From assembly GCA_030761205.1 (NCBI GenBank), contig JAULJL010000025.1:9677501-9741500 (forward strand): DNA of 64,000 bases, read 5' to 3'. The translations under genes and the position numbers were made by a program. Below the pieces are notes generated by a model. That model saw only the letters and a program-made list of their open reading frames with translations. It made no database searches and was not told the origin of the DNA. Below, one piece after another: positions 12,301-22,709 of the stretch (its first letter is position 1; every line of letters begins with the position of its first letter). This DNA comes from Fremontodendron californicum (Eukaryota; Streptophyta; Magnoliopsida; Malvales; Malvaceae).

Positions 12301-13472
12301 TGTTTTAATTTTAATTTGACATAAAACGTGTGTTTCGATTTCCTAAACATTTGGCGAGAGTTAATCCTTAATCTTTGCCGGGTTGCTGTGGATGTTTGGA
12401 AATTCTTCAATGCACGTGTTTATGAAATTGAAAGATATTGGATTTTGTTTTATTTGGAATCATATAAATATCGTAAGGAAGAAAAATTTTCCGTGCTTTG
12501 CCGGGTTTGTCGGAGAGTGTGGTAATATTTTTCGATGTATGCTATTTGTATGATTCCTCACATGAAAATTATATGTCCATGAATATTCCATGTTGATGTC
12601 ATTTTATGTTGATGTTGCCTTAATTAGATTTTACCATGTCTAGCATGCCATGTCATTCATTCATGTGCCATGTCATTCAAGAGCCATGTCATTCATTCAC
12701 ATGCCATGTAGATTATGCCATGTCATTCATTCACATGCCATGTAATCTAGAGTTTGCCATGTCATTCATTCACATGCCATGTCATCTAGATTATGCCATG
12801 TCATTCAGTCACATGCCATGTCATTCATTCACATGTCATGTCGTTTAAATTATGCCATGTGATTCATTCACATGCCATGTCATCTTGAATATATCATGTT
12901 AGTCATTCACATGCCATATCACTCATTCACATGTCATGTCATTTAGTATGCCATGTTCATTCGGCCATGTCAACATTTGCTCATGCCAATGCATTTGCGT
13001 TATGTCATCCATAGATTAGGTCATGTATATGTTATGTTATGTCATTCATGTTTATGCTATGTCATCCTTATGCCATGTCATTCATATGCTATGTCACTTT
13101 GTTTGCCATGTCGATTTAATTCACATGACATTCATTGTCAGGCCATGTCATTTTGTTTGCCATGTCGATTTCATTCACATGACATTCATTTAGGCCATGT
13201 TATTCATATGCCATGTCTATTTCATTCACATGACATTCATTTTCATGCCATGTCATTCATATTCAATGTCATTTTGTTTGCCATGTCGATTTTCATTGAC
13301 ATGACATTTATTCTCAGGCCATGTCATTTTATTTGCCATGTCGATTTCATTCACATGACATTCGTTCATGTGCCATATCATTCGTATGCCATGTCATTTT
13401 GTTTGCCATGTCGATTTCATCCATATTACATTCATTCATGTCCCATGTTATTCATATGCCATGAAATTTTGT
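9365..13472 (+). mobile_element. LTR-D: long Ty3/gypsy LTR, 3' end lost
   Basis: Starts CGTAGACACC (terminal T changed) directly after LTR-C and matches LTR-E (17216 onward) over about 3 kb, including the duplicated ATGGATCAAATGGCCAAGG block (10765/18460) and the purine-rich stretch near 11090. After 12612 it runs into a CATGTCATT minisatellite. It never reaches a GGTTGCGACA end, because it is cut by a copia-type LTR at 13473. No real coding region is seen. Confidence 0.7.
12630..13460. repeat. CATGTCATTCATTCACATGC minisatellite
   Basis: Degenerate tandem repeat, with units of about 18-37 bp built from CCATGTCATT and TTCATTCACATG. Later copies alternate with TTTGTTTGCCATGTCGATTT. It lies in LTR-D at the place where LTR-A (840-960) and LTR-F (34230-34395) have a few ATGTCATTTAG units, so it is an expansion of an ancestral LTR motif. 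It is open in several frames (MPCHSF-type repeats), which is a by-product of the repeat. Confidence 0.85.
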
Positions 13473-15695
13473 TGTTGGGTTTGCTCTACCTCGGGCTCAT
13501 GCTTAAACATATTAATCAAAGTGCAGCGGAAAAAAAAAGAAGCACCCGAAGTACAACAGGATCTTAGGCTTGTGTTTAGCATATGTTTATAGCATTCAAA
13601 ACTAATTAAATCACCCATATGATTTAGAAGTTACCTACTTAAGATATCGTAAACTTAAGTTGCAGGTCCAAATCCCAAATCACTCTCAAGTCCAAGATCC
13701 AATTCGAACAAGATCACAAGAAGCACAATTGTCCTTCCTCTAGAGCTAGTCCACACGAACAGCTGATGGATCCTTCTCTAAGGTATTGTGATTCACTTGT
13801 GCCAGCAAGTTGATCCTAAGAACACAATCAAAAGATCTATTCTCTTATGTTTATCTCCCTAAACCAGTCTCACTCAACAAGGAAGAGAAGCGGCAAGAAA
13901 ACACTAAGAAGAAGAGGAATTGCGACAACCCACTCTCTGCAGGGAGGTGGCGATATCACTAGTTTGCTAGGCTAGGGTTCTCTTCTTGAAACCAAACTTT
14001 TTCTCAAGCAAAATCAGTATATCTCAAATAGAATCAATCACTCAGGGTGTGGCTACAGCCTCTATATTTGATATATATAGGCACAAAACCCAGACCCTTC
14101 TTTCTCTAAGCTTGGCCGGCCCTCTGTAGCTTGTTGCACAAGATGTTCATTAATCCGCTTAGACTTAAACTATTTAATTCTAAGATGGATCAATAGGCCC
14201 ATTATATTATCAAATAATATCAATGGTCCAACAATCTTAATGCCTTAAGTTGGGCCAACCATCCTTAGTGGACAGTCCTAAATTAGAATAGTCACTTTGG
14301 ACCCATTCTAATTTATCATGCTTATATATATAGATTAATTTCCAAACCAAAGTAATTTAATTCTCAATTAAATTTCTTTCTCCTCATGAACAATTCATGT
14401 CATTAATCTATTAATATCATCTCATGACACTATTCCAATATAGCATAGTCATTCGAAATTCACCTTTTTACATCTCTATGTCAAAGTCGACTATACTAGA
14501 TAAGACTTCTTGATTCCTCTTATCTCATTAAGACATTGTCCTTGGATTTCTCAAATCTCAATTATGTCTTAATCTCTCTTAATTGAACTTCTTCAATTAA
14601 GTCCTCAATATAAATCTTTTATTCGATTAAGTTTTACCTTAATAGAATACCATGTTTAATCCATACATATCTTTTCTTATGTGTGTGACCCTCTAAGTTC
14701 CCAATATGTCAACAATGAACATAAGTTAATCTTATTAACTTGTTTTCATAGATCATGAGCGGGATCTAACAACCCATCATGACCACCCAAATATTGTGAA
14801 GTCAGCGTGACCTTTTAGAACCTTTCAGCAACCAGCCTATCGATGTAATATGGTCCTTTCACCATTAATCCCGGATAGCGCATGAGCATGGTGCAATGTC
14901 TACTCATGATCAATCCATATTAGTTCTTCGCAACTTATGATTAACCTTATGAATTTAGAGAAACAACTTTCTCCTAAATCCATCATGCTTTGGCCAAAGA
15001 CTTAATCAAGTTAATCGTAGTCAAGAACAAATGAGATATGTCCATTATCACAGGGAGTGGTAAATCCTCTCTGGAGCACTCATTCATCTTCGTATAGTTC
15101 ATGTCATACCCAATAACACCCTACTATAAGCATCCTCGTGTTTGGGACCCATTCGTGATGGAATCTAAGTATGACACTCTCCATACAAGATGACCTGGTA
15201 TCACAAGTTTGAGGACTAATTTACATGACTGGTACTAAGAGAACATTATCATAGACACTAGAGTGATATTACCAAATGAAGTTCTCTTGGTGGGCCATGT
15301 TCAGTGAACTTGTTCAATAGACAAGCACCTATATGTTATCCCAAGTATCCCATACTTCAACCTTGTATGAGATCAGTTGCTTACTTCATAAGTAAGAAGG
15401 CTTAACATATACTAGTCTTTGAGCATTGCCAATGGCCCGTCTTGGCAATACGATGACCAGGAACAGTTTGAGGAACAAGGCTTTGATGCATAAGGATCTC
15501 ATAATTATAACTCTTTATAATTCCTTTGCAAGACCATTATGTTCCATGGGCTTCATTCAATTAGTACTTAATAACTCCTTATTATTGTACTAACATGAAG
15601 GAAAATCTTGTATCACTATCTTTATAGTGAAGGGTATGCTTTATTGACTGTGTATCCTAAGCTCAATCTGATTTGCTCTAGGGCATACACCAATA
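13473..15695 (-). mobile_element. Solo or fragment LTR, probably Ty1/copia
   Basis: A 2.2-kb block unlike the surrounding gypsy sequence and without long open frames. On the minus strand it begins TTGGTGTATGCCCTAGAG and ends GAGCAAACCCAACA, termini resembling those of a common class of long plant copia LTRs. The flanks do not form a target-site duplication: GCATT follows on the right, and no matching 5-mer is on the left. This points to a solo LTR formed between elements, or to a later deletion. A LARD or other non-autonomous LTR element is also possible. Confidence 0.55.
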
Positions 15696-15889
15696 GCATT
15701 TGCATCTCATTCAATATCTGCATTAATCCAAGATATTTTCATTTGCAATATAAAGCATGTGCATCTTGTTTAATCTCTGCACCTGCATCATGAAGCATTT
15801 GCATCAATTAAGAACATTCGTAGCTGCATCAAGAAGCAATTGCATCCTCTCAAAACCTTCAAGTTAATTTTCAACATAATTCTAAAAGA

Positions 15890-16440
15890 AATCATGGATA
15901 AGACCTCCAGGCACAATTCTTCAAAATCATGGATAAGACCTTCGGGTACCATTTTCAAAGAAAAACCATGGATAAGACCTCTGGGCACCATATTCAAAAT
16001 AATGGATAAGACCTCCGGGCACCATTTTCAAAGAAAAGTCAATCTTTTTAAGACCTTCGGGCACTATTTTCAATATCATGGATAAGACCTCCGGGCACCA
16101 TTTTCAAAGAAAATATATTTTTCAAAGACCTCCGGGCACAACTCTCTAAAACCATGGATAAGACCTCCGGGCACCATTTTTAAAGACCTCTGGACACCAT
16201 ACTCAAAATCATGGATAAGACCTCCGGGCACAATTCTTCAAAATCATGGATAAGACCTCCGGTCACCATTTTTAAAGATCTTCGGGCACCATTTTTCAAG
16301 ACCTCCGGGCATCTCTTTCAAAACCTTTGAGTATCACCTTTCAAAATATCTCTTTCAATACCTCCGGGCATCTTTTTGAAAACCTCCGAGTATCACCTTT
16401 CAAAATATCTCTTTCGAGACCTTTGGGTGTTTTCTTTTCT
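15890..16440. repeat. ATGGATAAGACCTCCGGGCA minisatellite
   Basis: Around 15 diverged units of about 30-45 bp with the core GACCTCCGGGCACC(A)TTTTCAAA, often preceded by ATCATGGATAA. It sits in the 3' untranslated internal part of a gypsy element. The right end degrades to CCTCCGGGCATCT and CCTCCGAGTATCACC. Confidence 0.85.
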
Positions 16441-16639
16441 TGCAAATCGAACTCGTTTCCTTAAGATGGGTCGAGCCTTGATTAGTCAGGGAACTTAATT
16501 TAAGGACAAATTCTTTTCGAAAAATATGATTTTATCCCAAAGTTTATACATATAATGTGAAAATATATTTTTCTAAAAACTCTGCTGGGGTTACCGGGGA
16601 GTTGAGTGAAATATCTCGGCACATGTAATTCATATGATT

Positions 16640-16900
16640 TCACACCAAGATGGGATAAGGCCCCGGGACTTTCGCCGAGGTATTTTCCTCTCTTGCAAAT
16701 CAAGATTTCACCAAGATAGGATAAGGTCGCGGGACTACCGCCGAGGTATTTTCTTCTCTTGCAAATCAAGACCACACCAAGATGGGATAAGGCCCCGGGA
16801 CTTTTGTCGAGGTATTTTCTTTTCTTGCAAATCAAAGCTGCACCAAGATGAGGTAAGGCCTCGGGACTTCCGTCGAGGTATTTCCTTCTCTTGCAAATTG
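16640..16900. repeat. About 65-bp tandem repeat, four copies
   Basis: Units contain CACCAAGATGGGATAAGG, then CGGGACTT and CCGAGGTATTTTC, then TCTTGCAAATCAAG. Four copies lie between two copies of the GGGTCGAGCCTTGATTAGTC anchor. It is open on both strands by chance. Confidence 0.85.
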
Positions 16901-17201
16901 AACTCGTTTCCTTAAGACGGGTCGAGCCTTGATTAGTCAAGGAGCTCAATTTAAGGACAAATTTTATTTTACAATTTACAAAAAATGAAAAAAAAATGAA
17001 GAACAAAGGATGGAAAACCTTTAAAATTTATTTTACTTTAAAAAAATGATGAAAAAAATGAAAAAGAAATAATCAAAAACCAAAAAATGATGAATGAAAA
17101 AATGGAAATTTCCCCTTCTTATCTTGCACATATGATTTCACTGACCGGACAAAATTATTGTCTAGTTTATCTTTGCCTGATTTCTGATTCTCAATAATAG
17201 T

Positions 17202-17215
17202 CAAAGAGGGGCAGC
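17202..17215 (+). promoter_or_regulatory. Polypurine tract of the gypsy element
   Basis: CAAAGAGGGGCAGC stands immediately before the LTR start TGTAGACACC. An almost identical tract precedes LTR-F at 30237-30252. This is the expected plus-strand priming site and marks LTR-E as a 3' LTR. Confidence 0.75.
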
Positions 17216-20200
17216 TGTAGACACCTTATTTTGTCTAGACCCTCTAAACCAGGTAGATTCTCTTATTCAACTTCCTGAAACGCAAAGAGACTTCCACCAT
17301 TCCATAGATGGGTCCCCAAGACTTTGTTTCAGAGTTCAGCGCAAAAGGCCAACTCGAAAAAAGTCAACCCCAAAAAGTCAATCCCAAAAAGCCAACCACT
17401 AAAAAAGTCAACTCCCGGTCAAAATCAAGACTCGAAGTTGAATTGAACAATGGTGAAAGAATTTTGATAATCCGAGGTCTACAACAAAAGATATAGAGTT
17501 CGGAAGAGGGGTTGCGGAAATTCAGTGTAGGGGAAGACCTAATTCGAAAAATTTGAGGAAAATTGTAGAGATGGCCCGATTTGGTGAAATTGAAGCCCCC
17601 AATTGATAAAGGATGAATAAATAAAAACAGCCCAAGGTCCAGTTTGAAGTGGATCCCAAGGAAGAGCCGGTTAGAGCAAAAACAGAAAAATGAGAAAATT
17701 CTCGAGTTTGAAAAGGGGAAAACTAAATCGGATGGGAATTTGATCGTAAAAATTGGGTATTCTTGGACCAACTCAAATTCAATATACAACAAAGGAATTA
17801 GAAAAATAAAATCCAGAAATCGGACCCGTTTTGAGTAAAATCGAGGTTTAAGAGGTTAAAGGGTAGTATGGAAAAATCTCAAAAAAAAATTCCAAGAAAA
17901 ATAGCAAATGAGCTCGGAAAATTATGAAAACTTCTAGATCTGAGTTTTATAATTTTTGGAAGGTATTGGTGAAGAAAAATCCGGAATTTGAGTTCATTTG
18001 AGAAAGGGGTTTGGGTGCACTAACCTAAAATTCCAAGAGAAAATTCTGGGAAAAATAGAAAACGAGCTCGAAAATATATGAAAACTTCCAAATCTGAGTT
18101 TTATATTTTATGGAAGATAGTGGTGAAGAAAAATCTGAAATTGGAGCTCAAATGAAAAAGGCTAAATTTGGGAAGCACTAAACCAAAATTTTAGAGAAAA
18201 ATTCGGGAAAAATAGAGAATAAGCTTGAAAAAATGTGAAAACCTCCAGAACCAAGTTTTATATCAGATAGGATAAGTTGGAAAAGACAAATTCAAAATTG
18301 GGGTCCATTGTCAATTAAATAAAGTTTGAGGGCCAAAATGCAATTTTACTAAAGAAACCAAAAAGGGCCAATTTACAAATAAAAAAAGTTGAACGGCCTG
18401 GAAATTTCCTGGCCATTTTCTGCCAGCAGTTGATTTAAAGAGGGAGTGTGATCATCATGGATCAAATGGCCAAGGATGGATTGCAAGATGTCATTTTTAT
18501 TGTCATGAAAGTGTCCTTGTCCATCCAATGGCCTAGGTGATTTGTGAAAAAATGAGTACATCCATCAAGGGCCAAGATCAAATTGCAAGATGTCATTTTT
18601 ATTGTCATGAAAATATCTTTGATCCAATGGCTTATATTGATGGAGAAAAGATGAGGACATATGATCCAAGGGCTAAAAAAAGAAACCACACACACTACCA
18701 AGGATTAGAGAGGGCCGGCCACTCAAGCAAGAGGGGGAGGTTCATTTATATTTTTTTTTTTTTGAGAAGGAACTTTATTCTTGAGAGAAAAAGAGAGGGG
18801 AAAAAGAAAATAGAAGAAAAAATTGGAAAACTTTGATTTAGAAAGCTAAAGCTAGGTAGCTACATCTTTCTTTCTTCTTCTTTATTGTTTTTCTTTGATG
18901 TGTGATTCTTTTTATTCTCTTTTTGTTCATGTGATTTGCAAATTTTTGATGAATAAAAAGGTTTTCAAAAATAAATTTTAAAGGTTTCTATCTTTTTTTT
19001 TTTTTTTTCATTCCTTTTCAAATAACCAAGTTTGCCAAATTTTTTTACATGTTTCATGCTTGGCCAAATGGTGTAGGATGGCTTTGTGATTGTTCTTGCT
19101 TGATATTTTTTGCTTGCTTGGTTGTGTTCATGCTTTTGACTTATGCTTGATCTATTGTCATATGTTTGGTTGGCTGAAAATCATGCATTTCGTTACATTT
19201 CAACTAGGTTTTTGGCCAAGATCAACTAATTATCTCAAGCCAAAAATCATTGGCCCATGCTAGTTGGAAAAGAAATAGCCTAGATTGGGTATTCAGACTT
19301 TGGGTTTTTTTTTCACTACTGATCCATTGTCAAAATAAATTGATTTTTTTACCACATCCAGTAGTCATTTAGAGGATTCCATGGTATTGTTCTCATAATT
19401 TTTATATTTTTTTATCATGGTTAAAAAAATAGATTTTGATAAAGCAATTTTTAACTCACTATCTTGATTTTGGTAAAAATCGATCTTAGTATCCCTGCTC
19501 CAAAAATTAAGCTGATTTTTTTCCATGGAGATCAACATGTTCTAAGTCTCCCTTAACTTTTTTAGATTTTTCTGAAATTTTTTAGATGGGCAAAAAAATA
19601 GGTTTTCAAAACTGACAGTGAGGGTCAGATTTGTTTTTTTTTTATTTCTTATTTTAAGAAATACTAATTTTCTGTTTTGGTTAGGATATTAAGATGGGGT
19701 TGATTTGGGGCATTAGCTATTGTCTTAGGTTAATTTCCAAGTCATTTCAATAAAAGAAATTGATTTTATAAAAGTCTAGTCAAAGACGGTCAACCCGGAT
19801 TTCAAAACTAGGAAAATAGGGCCTCCTCAAATCTGAGCCTAAAGTCTACCTTTTTTAAATCCAAAAATTTTACCCTTTTTAAATCCGAGCCTAAAGTCTT
19901 TTGATTTTGAAAATCCAATTTAAGTATCTTCCTAAGGTATTCGGATACCTTTTTAGGTATACGGATGTCCTTACTCTAAGGAAGAAATACATCTCCATGC
20001 ATTGCATTTCTAAAATGTTTTAAATTTTAATTTGACATAAAACGTGTATTTCGATTTCCTAAACATTTGGCGAGAATTAGTTCTTAATCTTTGTCGGGTT
20101 GCCGGGGAGGTTAGGAAATTCTTCAACGCACATGTTTATGAAATTGAAAGATATTGGATTTTGTTTTATTCAGAATCATATAAATATCGTAAGGAAGAAA

Positions 20201-20310
20201 TATTTTCTGAGCTTTGCCGGGGAGTGTGGAAATATTTTATGATATATGCTATTTGTATGATTCCTCACATGAAAATTTTATGTCCATGAATATTCCATGT
20301 TGATGTCCAT
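17216..20310 (+). mobile_element. LTR-E: truncated 3' LTR of a Ty3/gypsy element
   Basis: Begins TGTAGACACC directly after a polypurine tract and is a close relative of LTR-D along its length. Both contain GTGATCATCATGGATCAAAT (18448/10759), a purine-rich stretch near 18780, and TTTTTAGGTATACGGATGTC (19952/12236). Similarity stops near 20310, just after CATGAATATTCCATGTTGATG, so the CATGTCATT minisatellite and the LTR end are missing. Gag-type sequence of another element follows. Confidence 0.7.
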
Positions 20311-20559
20311 CACCACAAATTGACTGTAATTCATACTTTTTCCCTTATCGACATCTCGTCAGACATCCGGGATAAGAACCTCGAACTGTGTGTAACCTAT
20401 AAGGATCCCGTGTCCAAATCCTTACCCTTGCCTTGCTATTCCGCCACCTCTCCATGCAAACACTCCGATTCAAGCCTTTGTGCCACCATCAAATGCCTCG
20501 ATTCCTAGGCCGTATGTGACCAAGAAATAACCCAAGAATAGGACCCAAAGGCATTTTGA

Positions 20560-20797
20560 TCCGATTCCAATTAGCTACTAAGAGCTTCTCCCTATATTGA
20601 TCCGAGATCACCTGGTTGCTTATGTGCCATTGAAACCCCTACTACCACCTTACCCCAAGTGGTATAACCCAAATGCAAGATGTGATTATCACTACGGGAT
20701 TGCTGGGCATAGCATTGAAGACTGTGAAGCCTTCAAGAAGAAAGTGCAATCTCTTATAGATACCAAGTGTTTTAACCCAGCGACGTTGATTGATTGA
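20560..20797 (+). pseudogene. Gag C-terminal module 1 (zinc knuckle), fragment
   Basis: The open stretch from 20597 includes PPYPKWYNPNARCDYHYG and GHSIEDC, followed by a KVQSLID helix, the usual nucleocapsid module of Tat-type gag. The knuckle cysteines and histidines are present. An in-frame stop lies just upstream (near 20580), and the preceding proline-rich part (20440-20560) is frameshifted. It lies upstream of the capsid module, so it belongs to another gag copy than the one at 21324. Confidence 0.65.
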
Positions 20798-21323
20798 GGA
20801 CTTGGAAAGGACAATTAGGATTGGGAAATTTACTGCAATGATGTAGTAGGACCTCGGTCTTTTATAATGAAGTAAGATTTTGTCTTTTCAGTAGCTGGCT
20901 CTTATAGCCTTAAGATACTAGGAAAATAAAATGCTTGTAAAGACAGTTTTAACCACTTATCAGAGTTGTAAATATGGTTTATGTCTTTTGAACATTCGCA
21001 GGGGAATGAATTAATTATGAATCTATGAGATTTTGATGATTAAGTTCCTCCAATTCTTATTCCCTCTGTGGTATCACCCCTTTGCATCCGATCAATTATT
21101 TCTCATACCATACATTTCAACCATCCATGTATTGGCATTGAGTTTATTTACACATAGTAGTGGCTCTATCATCGCCAATGATAGAGAAGTCAATATTATT
21201 ATAGATAATTTCTGATCTCTAGAGGCAAATAAAAAGGGGCTTCCCTTAAACCCCTAAAATAAATAGCCATGATAGAGTTAATGTCTAGATAGTCTTGGTT
21301 TCTTTTTTGCTAGAAAAATAGAA

Positions 21324-22420
21324 TGGGAGAGGATCATACTACCCAATTGGAAAAAATGGAACAACTACAGAATGAGACAACTGAATAGGTCTCGTAGGGG
21401 ATTCAAATGACCCAGGGTATTGGAAGACTGAGAGAAACTATAGGAGAACACTTTACGCAAAAAAGTAGTCAACTTCATGAGCATGGCAATCTAGGTAAAA
21501 AAGCTTAAGGCCAGGTTTCTGATCAAGTTCATTTACATCATGTTCTGAGCCAAAGAGCGGAGACACGACAAGAATATGACCTATTGGAGGAAAGGATTCG
21601 AGCTGTTGAAGGTGGAGATGAAGTTAGTGTAAGGGAGTTTCTTTTGATCCTTGATGTGGTTATCCTGCCAAAATTCAAGGTTTCAAAATTTGAAAAGTAT
21701 GATGGACTTAAATGCCCTGAAACACACTTGTCTGCATATTGTAATAAGATGGCGGGGCACGCGCATGATGAGAAACTACTTATCCATGTTTTTCAAGACA
21801 ACCTGACAGAGGGAGCATCTAAATGGTATTATCAGTTGAAAAAAGGCCAAGTGCGTACATGGAGAGACTTAGCTTGGGCATTTCTGAAACAATACAAGCA
21901 CATGTTGGAAGCAGCTCCAGATCGACTAACACTCCAGAACATGAAAAAGGGTCCCAATGAGAACTACAAAGAATATGCTTATAGATGGAAAGATGTAGCC
22001 TTACAAGTCCGACCACCTCTTATCGATAGAGAAATGAATGCTTTGTTTGTGGATACCCTCCCACATCCATACTATGACAAGTTGATCGGCAACGTTTTTC
22101 AAAGTTTGCGGACATATTGTTTTCAGTGGGTAGGATTGAGGATGGGATAAAAGAGGGAAAATTGTGGGTACTAATGCCGAATTTCTCTTGGGAAGAAAGA
22201 TGATGTCGCCAAGGAGCACGTTCAAGTCATGAATGTCAAAGGCAAAAACAAAAGAGAGTTTAGTGAAATGCAAGAGATCCTTTTGGTTGTTATTTACATC
22301 CCCAACCCTATGTCGACCATTGGCCTCGGCATGGTCATCATCATGCTCCAATGCCTTTCACACCACCCGCGGGTTCGTCATGCCAAATGATTTGGAGGGT
22401 GACTCAGTCTGTTCTTAGAG
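21324..22420 (+). pseudogene. Gag N-terminal and capsid (Retrotrans_gag) module, broken
   Basis: An ATG at 21324 opens a glutamine/glutamate-rich start that hits stops near 21385 and 21397. The open stretch from 21584 contains SKFEKYDGLKCPETHL, WYYQLKKGQVRTWRDLAWAF, YKHMLEAAPDRLTLQNM and the REMNALFVDTLPHPYYDKLI region, the hallmarks of the retrotransposon capsid domain. After 22130 the reading shifts by one base, and related sequence continues in another frame to about 22260. Decayed and not translatable as one protein. The capsid would assemble virus-like particles in the cytoplasm. Confidence 0.75.
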
Positions 22421-22442
22421 TAATAAGAGAAAGAAGGCAAAT

Positions 22443-22709
22443 GTGTACCATTCAATTCTGATGACCTACACAGAACTTCTTCCATTGCTTGTCGAAAGCC
22501 AAATCATCTCCACTGTACTTGGAAAGCCCAGAAAGTCTCTTTACCCGAAATGGTTTGATCCTAATGCCACATGCGAGTATCATAGTAAGGTTAAAAGGTA
22601 TTCCAAGGATAATTGCACTGCATTCAAGGACAAAGTTCATGCTGTAATTGATGCAAGCTCGGCAAAGTTCAAAGAGCTCATGGATGCTTATCAAGGACGA
22701 CGGGGCTAA
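22443..22709 (+). pseudogene. Gag C-terminal module 2, degenerate zinc knuckle
   Basis: Reads TYTELLPLLVESQ, then a PKWFDPNATCEYHS segment and KDNC. Compared with modules 1 and 3 the conserved GH of the knuckle is replaced (RY), so metal binding is probably lost. It follows the capsid module by about 290 bp and may be the C-terminus of the same ancestral gag. It starts the first copy of the 3-kb duplicated segment. Confidence 0.6.

Larger units (their letters stand above)
15696..17215 (+). mobile_element. 3' internal remnant of a gypsy element ending in a polypurine tract
   Basis: Non-coding tail of the internal region before LTR-E. In order: GCATTTGCATC words (15697-15860), a GACCTCCGGGCACC minisatellite, an anchor GGGTCGAGCCTTGATTAGTC (about 16470), a second array of about 65 bp, the anchor again (16919), poly-A-rich spacer, then the polypurine tract. 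The same anchor and order recur before LTR-F (29930-30252). The coding part is missing, presumably lost at the junction with the copia-type LTR. Confidence 0.65.

Noticed and set aside
12953..13567. 204-codon open frame on the plus strand with CHSYAMSFCLPC-type repeats
   Set aside because: It is the CATGTCATT minisatellite read in one frame; neighbouring frames are also open and no domain is visible.
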